A stretch of DNA of 63,279 bases from Geodermatophilus ruber (GTDB taxonomy: Bacteria > Actinomycetota > Actinomycetes > Mycobacteriales > Geodermatophilaceae), in the NCBI RefSeq assembly GCF_900114385.1, contig NZ_FOSW01000021.1:1-63279 (forward strand). Direction: 5' to 3'. The notes under the pieces were generated by a model. That model saw nothing but the letters and a program-made list of their open reading frames with translations, did not search any database and had not been told where the DNA came from. Every line of letters starts with the position of its first letter. Position 1 is the first letter of the stretch. This document shows, one piece after another, positions 43,567-52,452 of this stretch. Both the position numbers and the translations under genes were made by a program.

Positions 43567-43899
43567 TCAGGCTCCCGCGGCGCTCTCCACGTGAACCTGC
43601 AGGCCGGCACCGTCATCGACCAGCCAGCCCTTGCTGCCGGCGTACTCGAGCATGCCGTCCCACCGGCGGTCCCAGTCCTCCGTGGACGCCTGCGCGGCGG
43701 CCGCCGAGCGCAGCGCCGCGACGTCGAGGATCCCCGTCTCGGCGTCCTGCACCCGACCCAGCCCGGCCTCGCGCAGCACCCGGTCGGCCTCCCCGTCGGT
43801 CACCGCCCCCAGCGCCAGGTGCAGCCGGGTCAGGTCGTCGACGTCGACCACCCGCACCTCCGGCCGCTCGTCGGCGCCACCGACCACCTCGACGATCAC
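43567..43899 (-). CDS. Hypothetical protein
   Basis: A 110-residue acidic protein with even, protein-like composition: VRVVDVDDLTRLHLALGAVTDGEADRVLREAGLG, then a helical middle and DGMLEYAGSKGWLVDDGAGLQVHVE. I do not recognise the family. GTG 43899 is the only sensible start. It lies 85 bases downstream of menB on the same strand and could be co-transcribed with it. No signal peptide or membrane segment. Confidence 0.65.
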   Translation of the reverse strand: MIVEVVGGADERPEVRVVDVDDLTRLHLALGAVTDGEADRVLREAGLGRVQDAETGILDVAALRSAAAAQASTEDWDRRWDGMLEYAGSKGWLVDDGAGLQVHVESAAGA

Positions 43900-43984
43900 T
43901 GCGGCCTCCTCGTAGGTCTCGATCCGCGGCCCTCCTGCAGGGCCCCGCCACGAGCCTGCGAGTGGTGGGGGCAGGAGGGCCCGT

Positions 43985-44872
43985 TCATACGTGCCAGGGG
44001 AACTGGGAGAAGTCGGCCGGCCGCTTCTCCAGGAACGAGTCGCGCCCCTCGACGGCCTCCTCCGCCATGTAGGCCAGCCGGGTCGTCTCGCCGGCGAACA
44101 GCTGCTGGCCGACCAGCCCGTCGTCGATGAGGTTGAACGAGTACTTCAGCATCCGCTGGGCGGTCGGGCTCTTGGCGACGATCCGCCGTCCCCAGTCCAG
44201 CGCGGTCGCCTCCAGCTCCGCGTGCGGGACCACCCGGTTCACCATGCCCATGCGGTGGGCGTCCTCGGCGGTGTACTCGTCGCCGAGGAAGAAGATCTCG
44301 CGGGCGAACTTCTGCCCCACCTGGCGGGCCAGGTAGGCCGAGCCGAAGCCGCCGTCGAAGCTCCCGACGTCGGCGTCGGTCTGCTTGAACCGTGCGTGCT
44401 CGGCCGAGGCGAGGGTCAGGTCGGAGACCACGTGCAGGCTGTGCCCGCCGCCCGCGGCCCAGCCCGGGACGACGCACAGGACGACCTTCGGCATGAAGCG
44501 GATCAGCCGCTGCGCCTCCAGGATGTGCAACCGGCCGCTGCTGTCGGCCGAGTGCTGGTAGCCGTACTTCCCCCGGACCCGCTGGTCGCCACCGGAGCAG
44601 AACGCCCAGCCGCCGTCCTTCGGGCTCGGGCCGTTGCCGGTGAGGATCACGCAGCCGACATCGGTGGTCAGCCGGGCGTGCTCGAGTGCGGTGATCAGCT
44701 CGTCGACGGTCTGCGGGCGGAAGGCGTTGCGCACCTCGGGCCGGTCGAAGGCGATGCGGACGACGCCGGCGTCCACGGCGCGGTGGTAGGTGAGGTCGGC
44801 GAAGTCGAACCCCTCCACCGGCCGCCACGCCGCGCTGTCGAAGATCTCGGAGACGTCGTCGCGGGCGCTCAT
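43985..44872 (-). CDS. menB: 1,4-dihydroxy-2-naphthoyl-CoA synthase
   Basis: A 295-residue crotonase-fold enzyme closing the naphthoate ring in menaquinone synthesis (succinylbenzoyl-CoA to DHNA-CoA). Landmarks are RPEVRNAFRPQTVDEL, CSGGDQRVRGK, VVPGWAAGGGHSLHVVSDLTLAS, VGSFDGGFGSAYLARQVG and the C-terminal EKRPADFSQFPWHV typical of MenB. ATG 44872 is chosen; the frame continues to 45523 as low-complexity shadow. Its presence shows a menaquinone-based respiratory chain, matching the quinone-linked formate dehydrogenase in this window. Confidence 0.93.
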   Translation of the reverse strand: MSARDDVSEIFDSAAWRPVEGFDFADLTYHRAVDAGVVRIAFDRPEVRNAFRPQTVDELITALEHARLTTDVGCVILTGNGPSPKDGGWAFCSGGDQRVRGKYGYQHSADSSGRLHILEAQRLIRFMPKVVLCVVPGWAAGGGHSLHVVSDLTLASAEHARFKQTDADVGSFDGGFGSAYLARQVGQKFAREIFFLGDEYTAEDAHRMGMVNRVVPHAELEATALDWGRRIVAKSPTAQRMLKYSFNLIDDGLVGQQLFAGETTRLAYMAEEAVEGRDSFLEKRPADFSQFPWHV

Positions 44873-44906
44873 GGACCCGAACCTAGTGCGCCCCGGGAAC
44901 GGGCTG

Positions 44907-45563
44907 TCAGGGGGCGAGCCCACCCACGACTCCACCGACGGCGCCACCGAGGCCGCCCACCGCGCCGCCGAGCCCGCCGACGACCTCACCGACCCCGTCG
45001 GTGACGCCGCCGACGACGCCGCCCTCGCAGCCGCAGTCGCCGCCGGAACCGCTACCGCCCCCGGGGCCACCGTCCGACCCGCCGGAGCCGGCCTCGCCGG
45101 AGCCGCCGCCGCCCTCGGAGCGGCCGCCCGGCGACGGCGCAGCCGGGGCGGACCCGCCGGTGGAACCACCACCCGTGGAGCCGCCGCCCGTAGAGCCACC
45201 GCCGGTCGAGCCGCCGCCGGTCGGGGCTCCGGGGGCTCGGCTGCCCGCGGCCGTGCCGCCCGTCGCCGCGCCGGGGCCCGGAGGAGTGCCGCGCTGCGCG
45301 GAGGCCGGCTCGCCCGCGGCCGGGGCCGCTCCCCCGCCGGAGGGCGCGGGGCCCTCCCCACCGCTCCCCGGCTCCGGGTGCCCGGCCGGGTCGCCCACCG
45401 GCGTCCCCGGCGCGGGCTCGGCCGGCGCGTCGGTGGCGGGCGGGGTCGGTGTGCGGCGGCCCGCGGTGCTGAGGCCCTCGTCCCGATCGTCCACGGGCCG
45501 CTCCGTGCGGACCGGTCCCTCACTCACGGTCGCCTGCTGCGCCGGGCCCAGCGCCAGCATCAC
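44907..45563 (-). CDS. Gly/Pro/Ser-rich secreted or membrane-anchored protein
   Basis: At least 218 residues. The body is Pro/Ala/Thr then Gly-rich, with four GGGST units near 45150-45215 and a C-terminal GGLGGAVGG tail containing CGC. The visible ATG 45563 cuts a hydrophobic segment: the same frame upstream encodes PLALLFLAGVLAAASLVML preceded by a basic region, but no ATG, GTG or TTG was found for it. GTG 45733 would give a sensible start if one base were inserted in the C4 run at 45721-45724. The true start is therefore uncertain. Function unknown. Confidence 0.5.
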   Translation of the reverse strand: MMLALGPAQQATVSEGPVRTERPVDDRDEGLSTAGRRTPTPPATDAPAEPAPGTPVGDPAGHPEPGSGGEGPAPSGGGAAPAAGEPASAQRGTPPGPGAATGGTAAGSRAPGAPTGGGSTGGGSTGGGSTGGGSTGGSAPAAPSPGGRSEGGGGSGEAGSGGSDGGPGGGSGSGGDCGCEGGVVGGVTDGVGEVVGGLGGAVGGLGGAVGGVVGGLAP

Positions 45564-45811
45564 CAGCGACGCGGCGGCGAGGACACCGGCGAGGAACAGC
45601 AGGGCGAGCGGTCCGCGGGCGTGCGCCGCGTCGCGCAGCCGGCCCGCCGCGGGGCGGCCGGTGTCGGCGGCGCGGTGGCGTGGGGCGGACAGGACCGGCT
45701 CCTCGGGTGCGGGCGACGTCGGGGCGCACTCACGGTAAGTGCCCCGGCACCGAACGGCATGCCGAGATCGGGATCGGGCCGTCGCGGGAACGCGCCGGTA
45801 GCGTCGGGGAA

Positions 45812-46618
45812 GTGCCCGATGTCCCCGGACTGCGCATCGGGACCGTCAACATCGCCTCGGGGCGCGACCGCACCGGCACCGTGCTGACCGCAGCGCAGCT
45901 GCGGGCGGTGTTCGCCGGCCTGGACGTCGACGTCCTCGCCGTCCAGGAGGTCGACTGCGGGCAGCCGCGGTCGCACGGCACCGACCAGGCCGCCGTCCTG
46001 GCCGACGGGCTGGGCGCGGGCCACTGGCGGGGGGCGGCGACCGTCGCCGGCACCCCGGACCGGTTCGGCAGCTGGCAGCCGGTCGAGCCGGCGCTGCGCG
46101 CCGCGCGGCGCCCCGCCGAGGGGCCGGTCTACGGGATCGCGCTGATCAGCCGGCTGCCGGTGGTCGAGTGGTCGGTGCTCGGCCTCGGCACCGGGCGCGC
46201 CCGGCTGCCGGTCAAGGGGCACGACCCGCGCACCGGCCGGCCCCGCTGGTCCTGGTTTCCCGACGAGCCGCGGGTCGCGGTCGCCGCCCGGCTCGAGGAC
46301 CTCACCGTGATCGCCACGCACCTGTCGTTCGCGCCGCACACCGCGGTGCGCCAGCTGCTGCGGCTGGGCCGCTGGGCGGCCGGCCTCCCGGGCCCGGTGG
46401 TGCTCGCCGGTGACCTCAACCTGCCGGGCCGGGTGCCGGCGCGGGTGCTGGGCGCGACCCCGCTGGTGCGTGCCGCGAGCTTTCCCGCCCCCGACCCGCG
46501 GGTGCAGCTGGACCACGTCCTGGCGGTGGGCGACGGCCTGGCCGCCCGCCACGCCGCGGCCACCGAGCTGCCGGTGGGCGACCACCGCGCCCTGACCGTC
46601 ACCGTCTCCCGGCGCTGA
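45812..46618 (+). CDS. Endonuclease/exonuclease/phosphatase-family protein
   Basis: A 268-residue EEP-fold protein: LRIGTVNIASGRD, LAVQEVDCGQPR with the metal-binding Glu, VIATHLSFAPH, LAGDLNLPGR with catalytic Asp/Asn, and QLDHVLAVG and VGDHRALTV with the final Asp-His. All main catalytic blocks are present. It hydrolyses a phosphodiester in nucleic acid or an inositol/lipid head group; the substrate is not evident. GTG 45812 follows GGGGA. No signal peptide. Confidence 0.82.
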   Translation: MPDVPGLRIGTVNIASGRDRTGTVLTAAQLRAVFAGLDVDVLAVQEVDCGQPRSHGTDQAAVLADGLGAGHWRGAATVAGTPDRFGSWQPVEPALRAARRPAEGPVYGIALISRLPVVEWSVLGLGTGRARLPVKGHDPRTGRPRWSWFPDEPRVAVAARLEDLTVIATHLSFAPHTAVRQLLRLGRWAAGLPGPVVLAGDLNLPGRVPARVLGATPLVRAASFPAPDPRVQLDHVLAVGDGLAARHAAATELPVGDHRALTVTVSRR

Positions 46619-46644
46619 CCCCGGGGCGGTTCGCGCGACGACCG

Positions 46645-47109
46645 TCAGAAGAGCAGCGCGTGCAGGCGGCCCAGCGAGGCCTCGAACCCGGGGTGCAGCG
46701 GCACCGACGCCAGCTCGCCCAGCGGGATCCACGCGACGCCGTCGCTCTCGCCGTCCAGCCGCAGGTCACCGGGCTCGATGCTGCGCAGCGGCCGCGCCAG
46801 GACCGTCGTGTACGACCAGCCGCCGTGGTCGTCCACCGAGCTCGCCCCGAGCACCAGGTCGTCGGCGAGCAGGCCCAGCTCCTCGCGGACCTCGCGCAGC
46901 GCGCCGTGCTCGGGCGTCTCACCGGCGTGCAGCGCCCCGCCCGGCGTGCCCCAGGTGCCGCCGTGGTGCGACCAGCCGGCCCGGTGCTGCAGCAGCAGCT
47001 CGGGACCGTCGCCGCCGTCCCGGTGCACCAGCAGTCCGGCGGCGCCGACCACACCCCAGTGCCGGTGGCCGAGCGAGCAGTGCACCCAGCCGTCGGTGGA
47101 GGAGAACAC
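46645..47109 (-). CDS. Nudix hydrolase
   Basis: A 154-residue Nudix protein. The Nudix box GGALHAGETPEHGALREVREELGL carries the REVREEL core (residues about 57-80). The start WVHCSLGHRHWGVVGAAGLL and the later GVAWIPLGEL fit ADP-ribose/NTP-type members. It hydrolyses a nucleoside diphosphate linked to another moiety. GTG 47109; convergent with the EEP-fold gene and divergent from the LOG gene. Confidence 0.85.
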   Translation of the reverse strand: MFSSTDGWVHCSLGHRHWGVVGAAGLLVHRDGGDGPELLLQHRAGWSHHGGTWGTPGGALHAGETPEHGALREVREELGLLADDLVLGASSVDDHGGWSYTTVLARPLRSIEPGDLRLDGESDGVAWIPLGELASVPLHPGFEASLGRLHALLF

Positions 47110-47162
47110 GCCTCCAGTGAACCGCGCGCGGCCCGCCCGTCGGCGCGTGTCAGGCTCAGAAC

Positions 47163-47732
47163 GTGCGCGTCGCGATCTTCACCGGGTCCCAGAGCGGACC
47201 GCCGTCCCACCGTTCCGCCGCCGCCGACCTCGCCGCGGGCCTGGCCCGCGCCGGGGTGGGCATCGTCTACGGCGGCGGCCACGTCGGCCTGATGGGCGTG
47301 GTGGCCGACGCCGCCCTGGCCGCCGGGGGTGAGGTCGTCGGCGTGATCCCCCAGCACCTGGTGGACGACGAGCTGGCGCACCCCGGCCTGCCCAAGCTGG
47401 AGATCGTCGGGTCGATGCACGAGCGCAAGTCCCGGATGGCCGAGCTCGCCGACGCCTTCGTCGCCCTGCCCGGCGCGGCCGGCACCCTCGAGGAGCTGTT
47501 CGAGGCCTGGACCTGGGGGATGCTCGGCCTGCACACCAAGCCGACGGTGCTGGTCGACGTCGAGGGGTTCTGGCAGCCGCTGCTGGAGCAGCTGCACCGC
47601 ATGGTCGGCGACGGCTACCTCGACCGGCGCCGGCTCGACGCGCTGGGCGTGGTCACCGACGCGGCCGGGCTGCTCGACTTCGTCGCCGGCTACGAGCACC
47701 CGGCCCGCAAGTGGACGCCCACCCCGCCGTGA
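47163..47732 (+). CDS. LOG-family protein (cytokinin riboside phosphoribohydrolase-like)
   Basis: A 189-residue Rossmann protein of the TIGR00730/LOG group: FTGSQSGPPS, YGGGHVGLMG, MHERKSRMAELADAFVALPGAAGTLEELFEAWTW. The signature PGGxGTxxE reads PGAAGTLEE, keeping Thr and Glu but with Ala for the second Gly. Members cleave the ribose-5'-phosphate bond of nucleoside monophosphates. GTG 47163 has no strong ribosome-binding site and lies 53 bases from the divergent Nudix start. Confidence 0.85.
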   Translation: MRVAIFTGSQSGPPSHRSAAADLAAGLARAGVGIVYGGGHVGLMGVVADAALAAGGEVVGVIPQHLVDDELAHPGLPKLEIVGSMHERKSRMAELADAFVALPGAAGTLEELFEAWTWGMLGLHTKPTVLVDVEGFWQPLLEQLHRMVGDGYLDRRRLDALGVVTDAAGLLDFVAGYEHPARKWTPTPP

Positions 47733-47792
47733 CCCCGCCCGGAGAGCGGAGTTTCCGCGCGGAAAGCCCGGGCGGCCCCTAGCGTCGGCGCG

Positions 47793-48911
47793 GTGGAGCG
47801 CTGGGACGTCCTCGTGGTCGGCGGCGGCCCCGCCGGGACGGCCACGGCGCTGGCCGCGCGGCGCACCGGCGCGTCGGTGCTCGTGCTCGACCGCGCCGAT
47901 TTCCCCCGCGACAAGGTGTGCGGCGACGGGATCGCCGCCGAGACGCTCGACGTCCTCGCGGGCCTGGGCGTCGACCCGGCCGCCGTGGTCGCCGGGTACC
48001 CGCCGGTCCCCCGCCTCGCGCTGCGCTCCCCCGGCGGCGCGACCGTCGACCGGGCGACCGCCCGGCCCTCGTTCGTCGTGCCGCGCCGGGTGCTGGACGA
48101 GCGGTTGCTCGCGGCGGCCCGGGCCGGTGGCGCGCAGTTCCGCCGGCACACCGTCCGCGGCGTGCACGCCGGCCCGGACGGCGTGGTGGTCGACGGGATC
48201 CGGGCGGGGGTGCTGGTCGGGGCCGACGGCGCGGAGTCGGTGGTCCGGCGGGCCCTGCGGCTGGGGAGCAACCGGGCCGACCGGCTGGCCGTGGCGATCC
48301 GCGGCTACGCCCCCGAGCTGCCCGGCCGGGCCGGCACACAGCTCCTGGTGACGACGGAGCAGCGGTGGCCGGCCTACGCGTGGTCCTTCCCGCTCGGCGA
48401 CGGCCGGGCGAACGTCGGCTACGGCGAGCTGGTCTCGGGCGGGGCCACCCGGGCGGCGCTGGTGGCGGGGCTGTACCGGCTGCTGCCCGGCGTCGCACCG
48501 GGGCCGCTGCGCGCGCACCGGCTGCCGCTGTCCACCGGCCGGCCGCGGCTGCCCGACGGTCGGGTGCTGCTGGCCGGCGACGCGGCCTCGCTGGTCAACC
48601 CGCTCACCGGGGAGGGGATCTACTACGCGGTCCTGTCCGGCGCCCTGGCCGGGCAGGCGGCCGCCGCCGGCGCCGGTGCGGGCGCGCGGTACCGGGCGGC
48701 GATGCGCCGGCGGCTGGCCCGGCATCTGCCGTCCTCGGGCATCGCGGCGCGGCTCTCCCGCTGGCCGGCCCTCATGGACGCGGCGTTCCGCGCGGCCGAC
48801 GCCGACCAGCGGGTCTTCGACGACGTCGTCGCCCTCGGCCTGGCCGACGGCGCCCTGACCGCGCGCACGCTGGCCGCCGCGGCCCGCCGGCTGGCCGCCA
48901 GGAGGGGCTGA
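47793..48911 (+). CDS. Geranylgeranyl reductase-family FAD oxidoreductase
   Basis: A 372-residue flavoprotein. The FAD-binding DVLVVGGGPAGTATALAAR is at the N-terminus, with RADFPRDKVCGDGI, and a second FAD motif VLLAGDAASLVNPLTGEGIYYA lies in the last third. The family reduces isoprenoid chains such as those of menaquinone or lipids. GTG 47793 is the start, 60 bases after the LOG gene. With menB nearby, side-chain reduction of menaquinone is possible but not shown. Confidence 0.87.
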   Translation: MERWDVLVVGGGPAGTATALAARRTGASVLVLDRADFPRDKVCGDGIAAETLDVLAGLGVDPAAVVAGYPPVPRLALRSPGGATVDRATARPSFVVPRRVLDERLLAAARAGGAQFRRHTVRGVHAGPDGVVVDGIRAGVLVGADGAESVVRRALRLGSNRADRLAVAIRGYAPELPGRAGTQLLVTTEQRWPAYAWSFPLGDGRANVGYGELVSGGATRAALVAGLYRLLPGVAPGPLRAHRLPLSTGRPRLPDGRVLLAGDAASLVNPLTGEGIYYAVLSGALAGQAAAAGAGAGARYRAAMRRRLARHLPSSGIAARLSRWPALMDAAFRAADADQRVFDDVVALGLADGALTARTLAAAARRLAARRG

Positions 48912-48929
48912 CCGCGACCCCGCCGGCGG

Positions 48930-49559
48930 TCAGGTCGGCGGGGCGGGGAGCGCGCTCGCCGTCGGGGCCGGGGACAGGAAGCTCTGGTAGTCGGCGGCGG
49001 TGAGCGGGACCGGCGTGAGCTCCCCCGAGGGCAGCGGTGCGTCCACCCGCTGGCCGTCGAGGGTCAGCACGACCGCATCCACCCCGGGAACGCTCGTCGC
49101 GGTGAGCACGAGCTGCGCGACCGCCCGCCGGCCGGCCCCGCCCGACGGCGCCTGCTCCGCGCCGCTGAGGTCGATGGTCGCCGTGCCGTCGGACACCCCG
49201 GTCACCGTGAGCTCCACCTCGGGTGGCAGCGCGGTCGACAGCTGCTCGTCGCGCTCCCGCGCCGTGGGCCCCTCCGCGAGCTCGTCGAGCAGCGCGTCGA
49301 GCCGGTCGCGCGACGACGCCCCGGTCACGTCCCGCCCGCGCCCGACCAGACCGTCGTCGCCCGCGACCAGGTAGACCAGCGTGGAGGTGAGCATCGGGCT
49401 CGGGGCGGTGGCCGTCGCCGGCTCGGGGCTGGGCGTGGTGAGCCCGTAGGGGACGTCCGACGCCGGGATGGTCTGCGCCTGACCGCCGGTGGGCACCCCG
49501 CACGCGGCGAGCGCGCACAGCAGGGCGAGCGCGACCAGTGCGCGGATCCCGCGGGTCAT
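48930..49559 (-). CDS. GerMN-domain lipoprotein of a two-component cluster
   Basis: A 209-residue lipoprotein (lipobox LCALAAC, Cys at about residue 20) with a sporulation/germination GerMN domain covering LVYLVAGDDGLVGRGRDV to VVLTLDGQRVDAPL. ATG 49559 overlaps the sensor kinase stop as ATGA. The order regulator-kinase-GerMN lipoprotein recalls MtrA-MtrB-LpqB, but this protein has no beta-propeller and is about one third the length of LpqB. It may modulate the kinase from outside the membrane. Confidence 0.8.
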   Translation of the reverse strand: MTRGIRALVALALLCALAACGVPTGGQAQTIPASDVPYGLTTPSPEPATATAPSPMLTSTLVYLVAGDDGLVGRGRDVTGASSRDRLDALLDELAEGPTARERDEQLSTALPPEVELTVTGVSDGTATIDLSGAEQAPSGGAGRRAVAQLVLTATSVPGVDAVVLTLDGQRVDAPLPSGELTPVPLTAADYQSFLSPAPTASALPAPPT

Positions 49560-50974
49560 CGCCCGGCCCCCGGGAGCGCGTCGACCGACGGCAGCTCGTC
49601 GATGGCCCGGGCCGCCGGCAGCGAGAGGCTGAACCGGGCGCCGCCCCCGGGCGCCTCGCTGCACCAGGCGGCCCCCTGCTGCCGGGCGGCGGTCTCGGCC
49701 ACGATGGCCAGCCCCAGGCCGGCGCCGGGCAGTGACCGGCGGGCCGCCCGCGGCCCCCGGGCGAACCGCTCGAACACCCGTTCCCGGTCCTCGACGGGGA
49801 CACCCGGGCCGGCGTCGTCCACGCTGAGCACCACCGTTCCGTCGCGCCGCCGCACCTGCACGGCCGACGGCCCGCCGGCGTGCCGGTCGGCGTTGTCGAG
49901 CAGGTTGCGCACCGCCCGCTCGAGGCTCGTCTTGTCTCCCAGCACCGTCGTCTCCGCCTCGCCGTCGGCGTCCAGCAGACCGGCGTCCCGCCCGCCCGCG
50001 CTCAGCACCTCCCGGACCAGCACGGCCATCGACACCGCCGTGGCGCGCGCCGAGGACGGGGCGCCGTCGATGCGGGCGAGCTCCAGCAGGTCGTCGAGCA
50101 TCCGGCGGAACCGGCCCAGCTCCCGCTCGACCAGGGTGAGCGCCTGGTCGGCCCGCGGGGACAGCTCGTGCCGGCGGGCCGCGAGCACCTCGACGCTGGT
50201 GACGACGCTGGTCAGCGGGCTGCGCAGCTCGTGGCTGACGTCGCCGACGAAGCGGGCGTCCCGGTCGATCCGGGCGGCCAGCGCATCGACCATGCTGTTG
50301 AAGCCGGCCACGATCGCCAGCAGGTCGGGGTCGTCGGTGGGCGGCAGCCGGGTGGTCAGCTCGCCGCCGGCGATCCTGGTGGCGGCGGCGGCGACCTGCT
50401 CCAGCGGCGAGATCGCGCGCCGGCTGGCCCAGACGCCGAACGCCGCCCCCGCCGCGGTGGCGGCCAGCGCACCGGCCCCGAGGACGACGGCCAGCGTGCG
50501 CAGCACCATCTGCAGCTCGGTCAGCGGGGAGAGCTCGTAGAACTCCACGCCCGCGCTGGCCACCGGGACGCCGACCAGCAGGGCCGGGCCGCCCGGGGTG
50601 TCGACGCGGACGCTGCCGGCCGCGCCCCCGGCGACGATCTCCTGCAGGCCGGCGGGCACGTCCCGCGCGCCGACGTCCAGGCTCGAGGAGTACCAGGAGC
50701 TGCCGCTGCGGACGACGACGGCCGCCCCGCCCGAGGGGATCAGCTCGCCGACCACGTCCCCGACCTCGGTCCCCGCGGTGGACAACCGGCTGCTCAACAC
50801 GTTGGCGTCGGCGAAGGCCTGCCGGGTCAGCGAGCGCTCCCGCTGGTCGAGCAGGTAGCCGCGGGCGAGCAGGAACGTCGTGACGACGAGCACCGCCGAG
50901 ACCAGCAGCGTGCCCGCGGCGAAGCCCAGCACGATCCGCGCCCGGAGCCCCCGCGATCCGAGGGCCTCCCTCAC
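49556..50974 (-). CDS. Membrane sensor histidine kinase
   Basis: A 472-residue kinase: transmembrane helices at about 13-37 and 158-181 enclosing an extracellular sensor, then HAMP, HisKA with H248 in FVGDVSHELRSPLT, and an ATPase domain with N box RNLLDNADRHA, DDAGPGVP and GAGLGLAIV. GTG 50974 overlaps the response-regulator stop (GTGA). It resembles MtrB-type kinases in order and layout. The likely stimulus concerns the envelope; nothing in the sensor identifies a ligand. Confidence 0.9.
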   Translation of the reverse strand: MREALGSRGLRARIVLGFAAGTLLVSAVLVVTTFLLARGYLLDQRERSLTRQAFADANVLSSRLSTAGTEVGDVVGELIPSGGAAVVVRSGSSWYSSSLDVGARDVPAGLQEIVAGGAAGSVRVDTPGGPALLVGVPVASAGVEFYELSPLTELQMVLRTLAVVLGAGALAATAAGAAFGVWASRRAISPLEQVAAAATRIAGGELTTRLPPTDDPDLLAIVAGFNSMVDALAARIDRDARFVGDVSHELRSPLTSVVTSVEVLAARRHELSPRADQALTLVERELGRFRRMLDDLLELARIDGAPSSARATAVSMAVLVREVLSAGGRDAGLLDADGEAETTVLGDKTSLERAVRNLLDNADRHAGGPSAVQVRRRDGTVVLSVDDAGPGVPVEDRERVFERFARGPRAARRSLPGAGLGLAIVAETAARQQGAAWCSEAPGGGARFSLSLPAARAIDELPSVDALPGAGR

Positions 50975-51690
50975 TGCGGGTCCAGCCGGTAACCCAGCCC
51001 CCGGACGGTCACGACCAGCCGCGGCGCACCGGGATCGTGCTCGATCTTGGTGCGCAGCCGGCGGATGTGGACGTCGACGATCCGCTCGTCGCCGAAGAAC
51101 CCGTGCTCCCACACCCGCTCGAGCAGCGCCTGGCGGCTGAAGACACGGCCGGGCGCGGCCGCCAGCTCGCACAGCAGGCGGAACTCGGTCAGGGTCAGCG
51201 GCACCTGGTCGGCACCGCGGTGCACGGTGCCGGCCATCTCCCGCAGCACCAGCGGCGCCTCCGGGTGCCGGTCGAGGACGACCTCGTCGGGCCGCGGTTC
51301 CGGTGCCCCCGTGGCACCGGAACCGCTCCCCGCCCGCCGGCGCAGCGCCCGCAGCCGCGCGGTGATCTCCTTGACCTGGAACGGCTTGGTCACGTAGTCG
51401 TCGGCGCCGGCCTCCAGCGCGGCGACCACGTCGTGGGTGTCGGCCCGCGCGCTGACCACGATGATCGGCAGGTCGTGGTCGCGGCGGACCTCGCGGATGA
51501 CGGCGAACCCGTCGGTGGGGCCGAGCATCAGGTCCACGACCATCAGGTCCGGGGTGTGCAGCGCCACCTGGGCGATCGCGTCCTCCCCGCTGACCGCCTC
51601 CGCGACCTCGTAGCCCTCGTCCTCCAGCGCCCAGCGCAGCGCGGTCCGGATCGGGTCGTCGTCCTCGACGAGCAGGAGGCGCGGCGGCAC
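50971..51690 (-). CDS. OmpR-family response regulator
   Basis: A 239-residue regulator. The receiver domain has LLLVEDDDPIR, phospho-acceptor D53 in LMVVDLMLG and K in YVTKPFQ. The C-terminal winged helix has LTLTEFRLLCELAAAPGRVFSRQALLERVWE and VDVHIRRLRTKIE. GTG 51690 is used as start because the receiver begins immediately; the frame extends to 51768 without conserved sequence. It is first in the regulator-kinase-lipoprotein operon. Confidence 0.92.
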   Translation of the reverse strand: MPPRLLLVEDDDPIRTALRWALEDEGYEVAEAVSGEDAIAQVALHTPDLMVVDLMLGPTDGFAVIREVRRDHDLPIIVVSARADTHDVVAALEAGADDYVTKPFQVKEITARLRALRRRAGSGSGATGAPEPRPDEVVLDRHPEAPLVLREMAGTVHRGADQVPLTLTEFRLLCELAAAPGRVFSRQALLERVWEHGFFGDERIVDVHIRRLRTKIEHDPGAPRLVVTVRGLGYRLDPQ

Positions 51691-51833
51691 CGGCCCATGC
51701 TGCCACCGGTCACCGGCGCGTCGGCGTTCCGTCACACGATCGCAAAGCAGTTCCCCGCGGGATCGCAAAGTGCGCGCAGGACGCTGGCGGTGGACGCCTG
51801 CACGAGCGCGACCGCTGACGGAGGGGGACGGTG

Positions 51834-52181
51834 ATGACGATGCCTCGGGTGCACCCGGCCAGGGACGCCGGGCGGCGCGCCGACGAGGTGACGATCCACC
51901 TGGACGACGACCTGCTCGCCCACGGTCTGGCCGACGTCCGCTGGCTGCTGCACGACGCGCTGCTGGCCGGCGCCCGGCGGCTGGTCGTCGATCTCACCCG
52001 CGTCCAGCACCTGTCCAGCTCGGTGGTGGCCAGCTTCCTGTGGGCGCACCGCACCTGCCGGGCCCGCGGCGGCGCGGTGGTGCTGCGGGGCGCCAACCGC
52101 CGGACCGAGGACCTGCTGCACCGCACCGGGCTGTGGCGCGTGATCGAGCTGGAGCCCGCAGCCCACCGCGCCGCGGCATGA
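51834..52181 (+). CDS. STAS-domain protein
   Basis: A 115-residue protein with a STAS (anti-sigma antagonist) fold: VTIHLDDDLLAHGLADVRWLLHDALLAGARRLVVDLTRVQHLSSSVVASFLWA. The serine stretch LSSS falls at the conserved phosphorylatable position. GGAGGGGGA precedes ATG 51834. It overlaps a second STAS-like gene, so the pair may form a partner-switching unit, although no anti-sigma kinase is adjacent. Confidence 0.75.
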   Translation: MTMPRVHPARDAGRRADEVTIHLDDDLLAHGLADVRWLLHDALLAGARRLVVDLTRVQHLSSSVVASFLWAHRTCRARGGAVVLRGANRRTEDLLHRTGLWRVIELEPAAHRAAA

Positions 52182-52447
52182 CCGCCGTGACGCCGCCCCC
52201 GGCCGGCACGGCGCGCACCGAGGTGGTCGTCGGCGACGCCGGGCTGATCTGCGCCCGCGGCCACCTCACCTCGCTGGGCGCAGACCTGGTGCGCGGCACC
52301 GCCGACCGGCTGCGCGACAGCGGGCACCGGCGGGTGGTGCTCGACCTGCGCGGGGTGCGGGGCGCCGACGACGACGCGCTGCGCATCCTGCGCGAGCTGC
52401 ACAGCGAGTTCGCCCTGGCCGGAGGGGAGCTGCTGATCCGGTCCTGA
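52178..52447 (+). CDS. Small STAS-like protein
   Basis: An 89-residue protein with the STAS strand-helix pattern: VVVGDAGLICARGHLTSLGADLVRG and RRVVLDLRGVRGADDDALRILRELH. The usual Ser/Thr after the VLDLxGV strand is replaced by Ala-Asp, so phosphorylation control is probably lost. ATG 52178 overlaps the previous stop (ATGA). Confidence 0.7.
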   Translation: MTAVTPPPAGTARTEVVVGDAGLICARGHLTSLGADLVRGTADRLRDSGHRRVVLDLRGVRGADDDALRILRELHSEFALAGGELLIRS

Positions 52448-52452
52448 CCCGG

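Noticed and set aside
45150..45215. GGGST tandem units as a CRISPR or minisatellite
   Set aside because: The repeats are 15 bp, contiguous and in frame within a coding region, without spacers.
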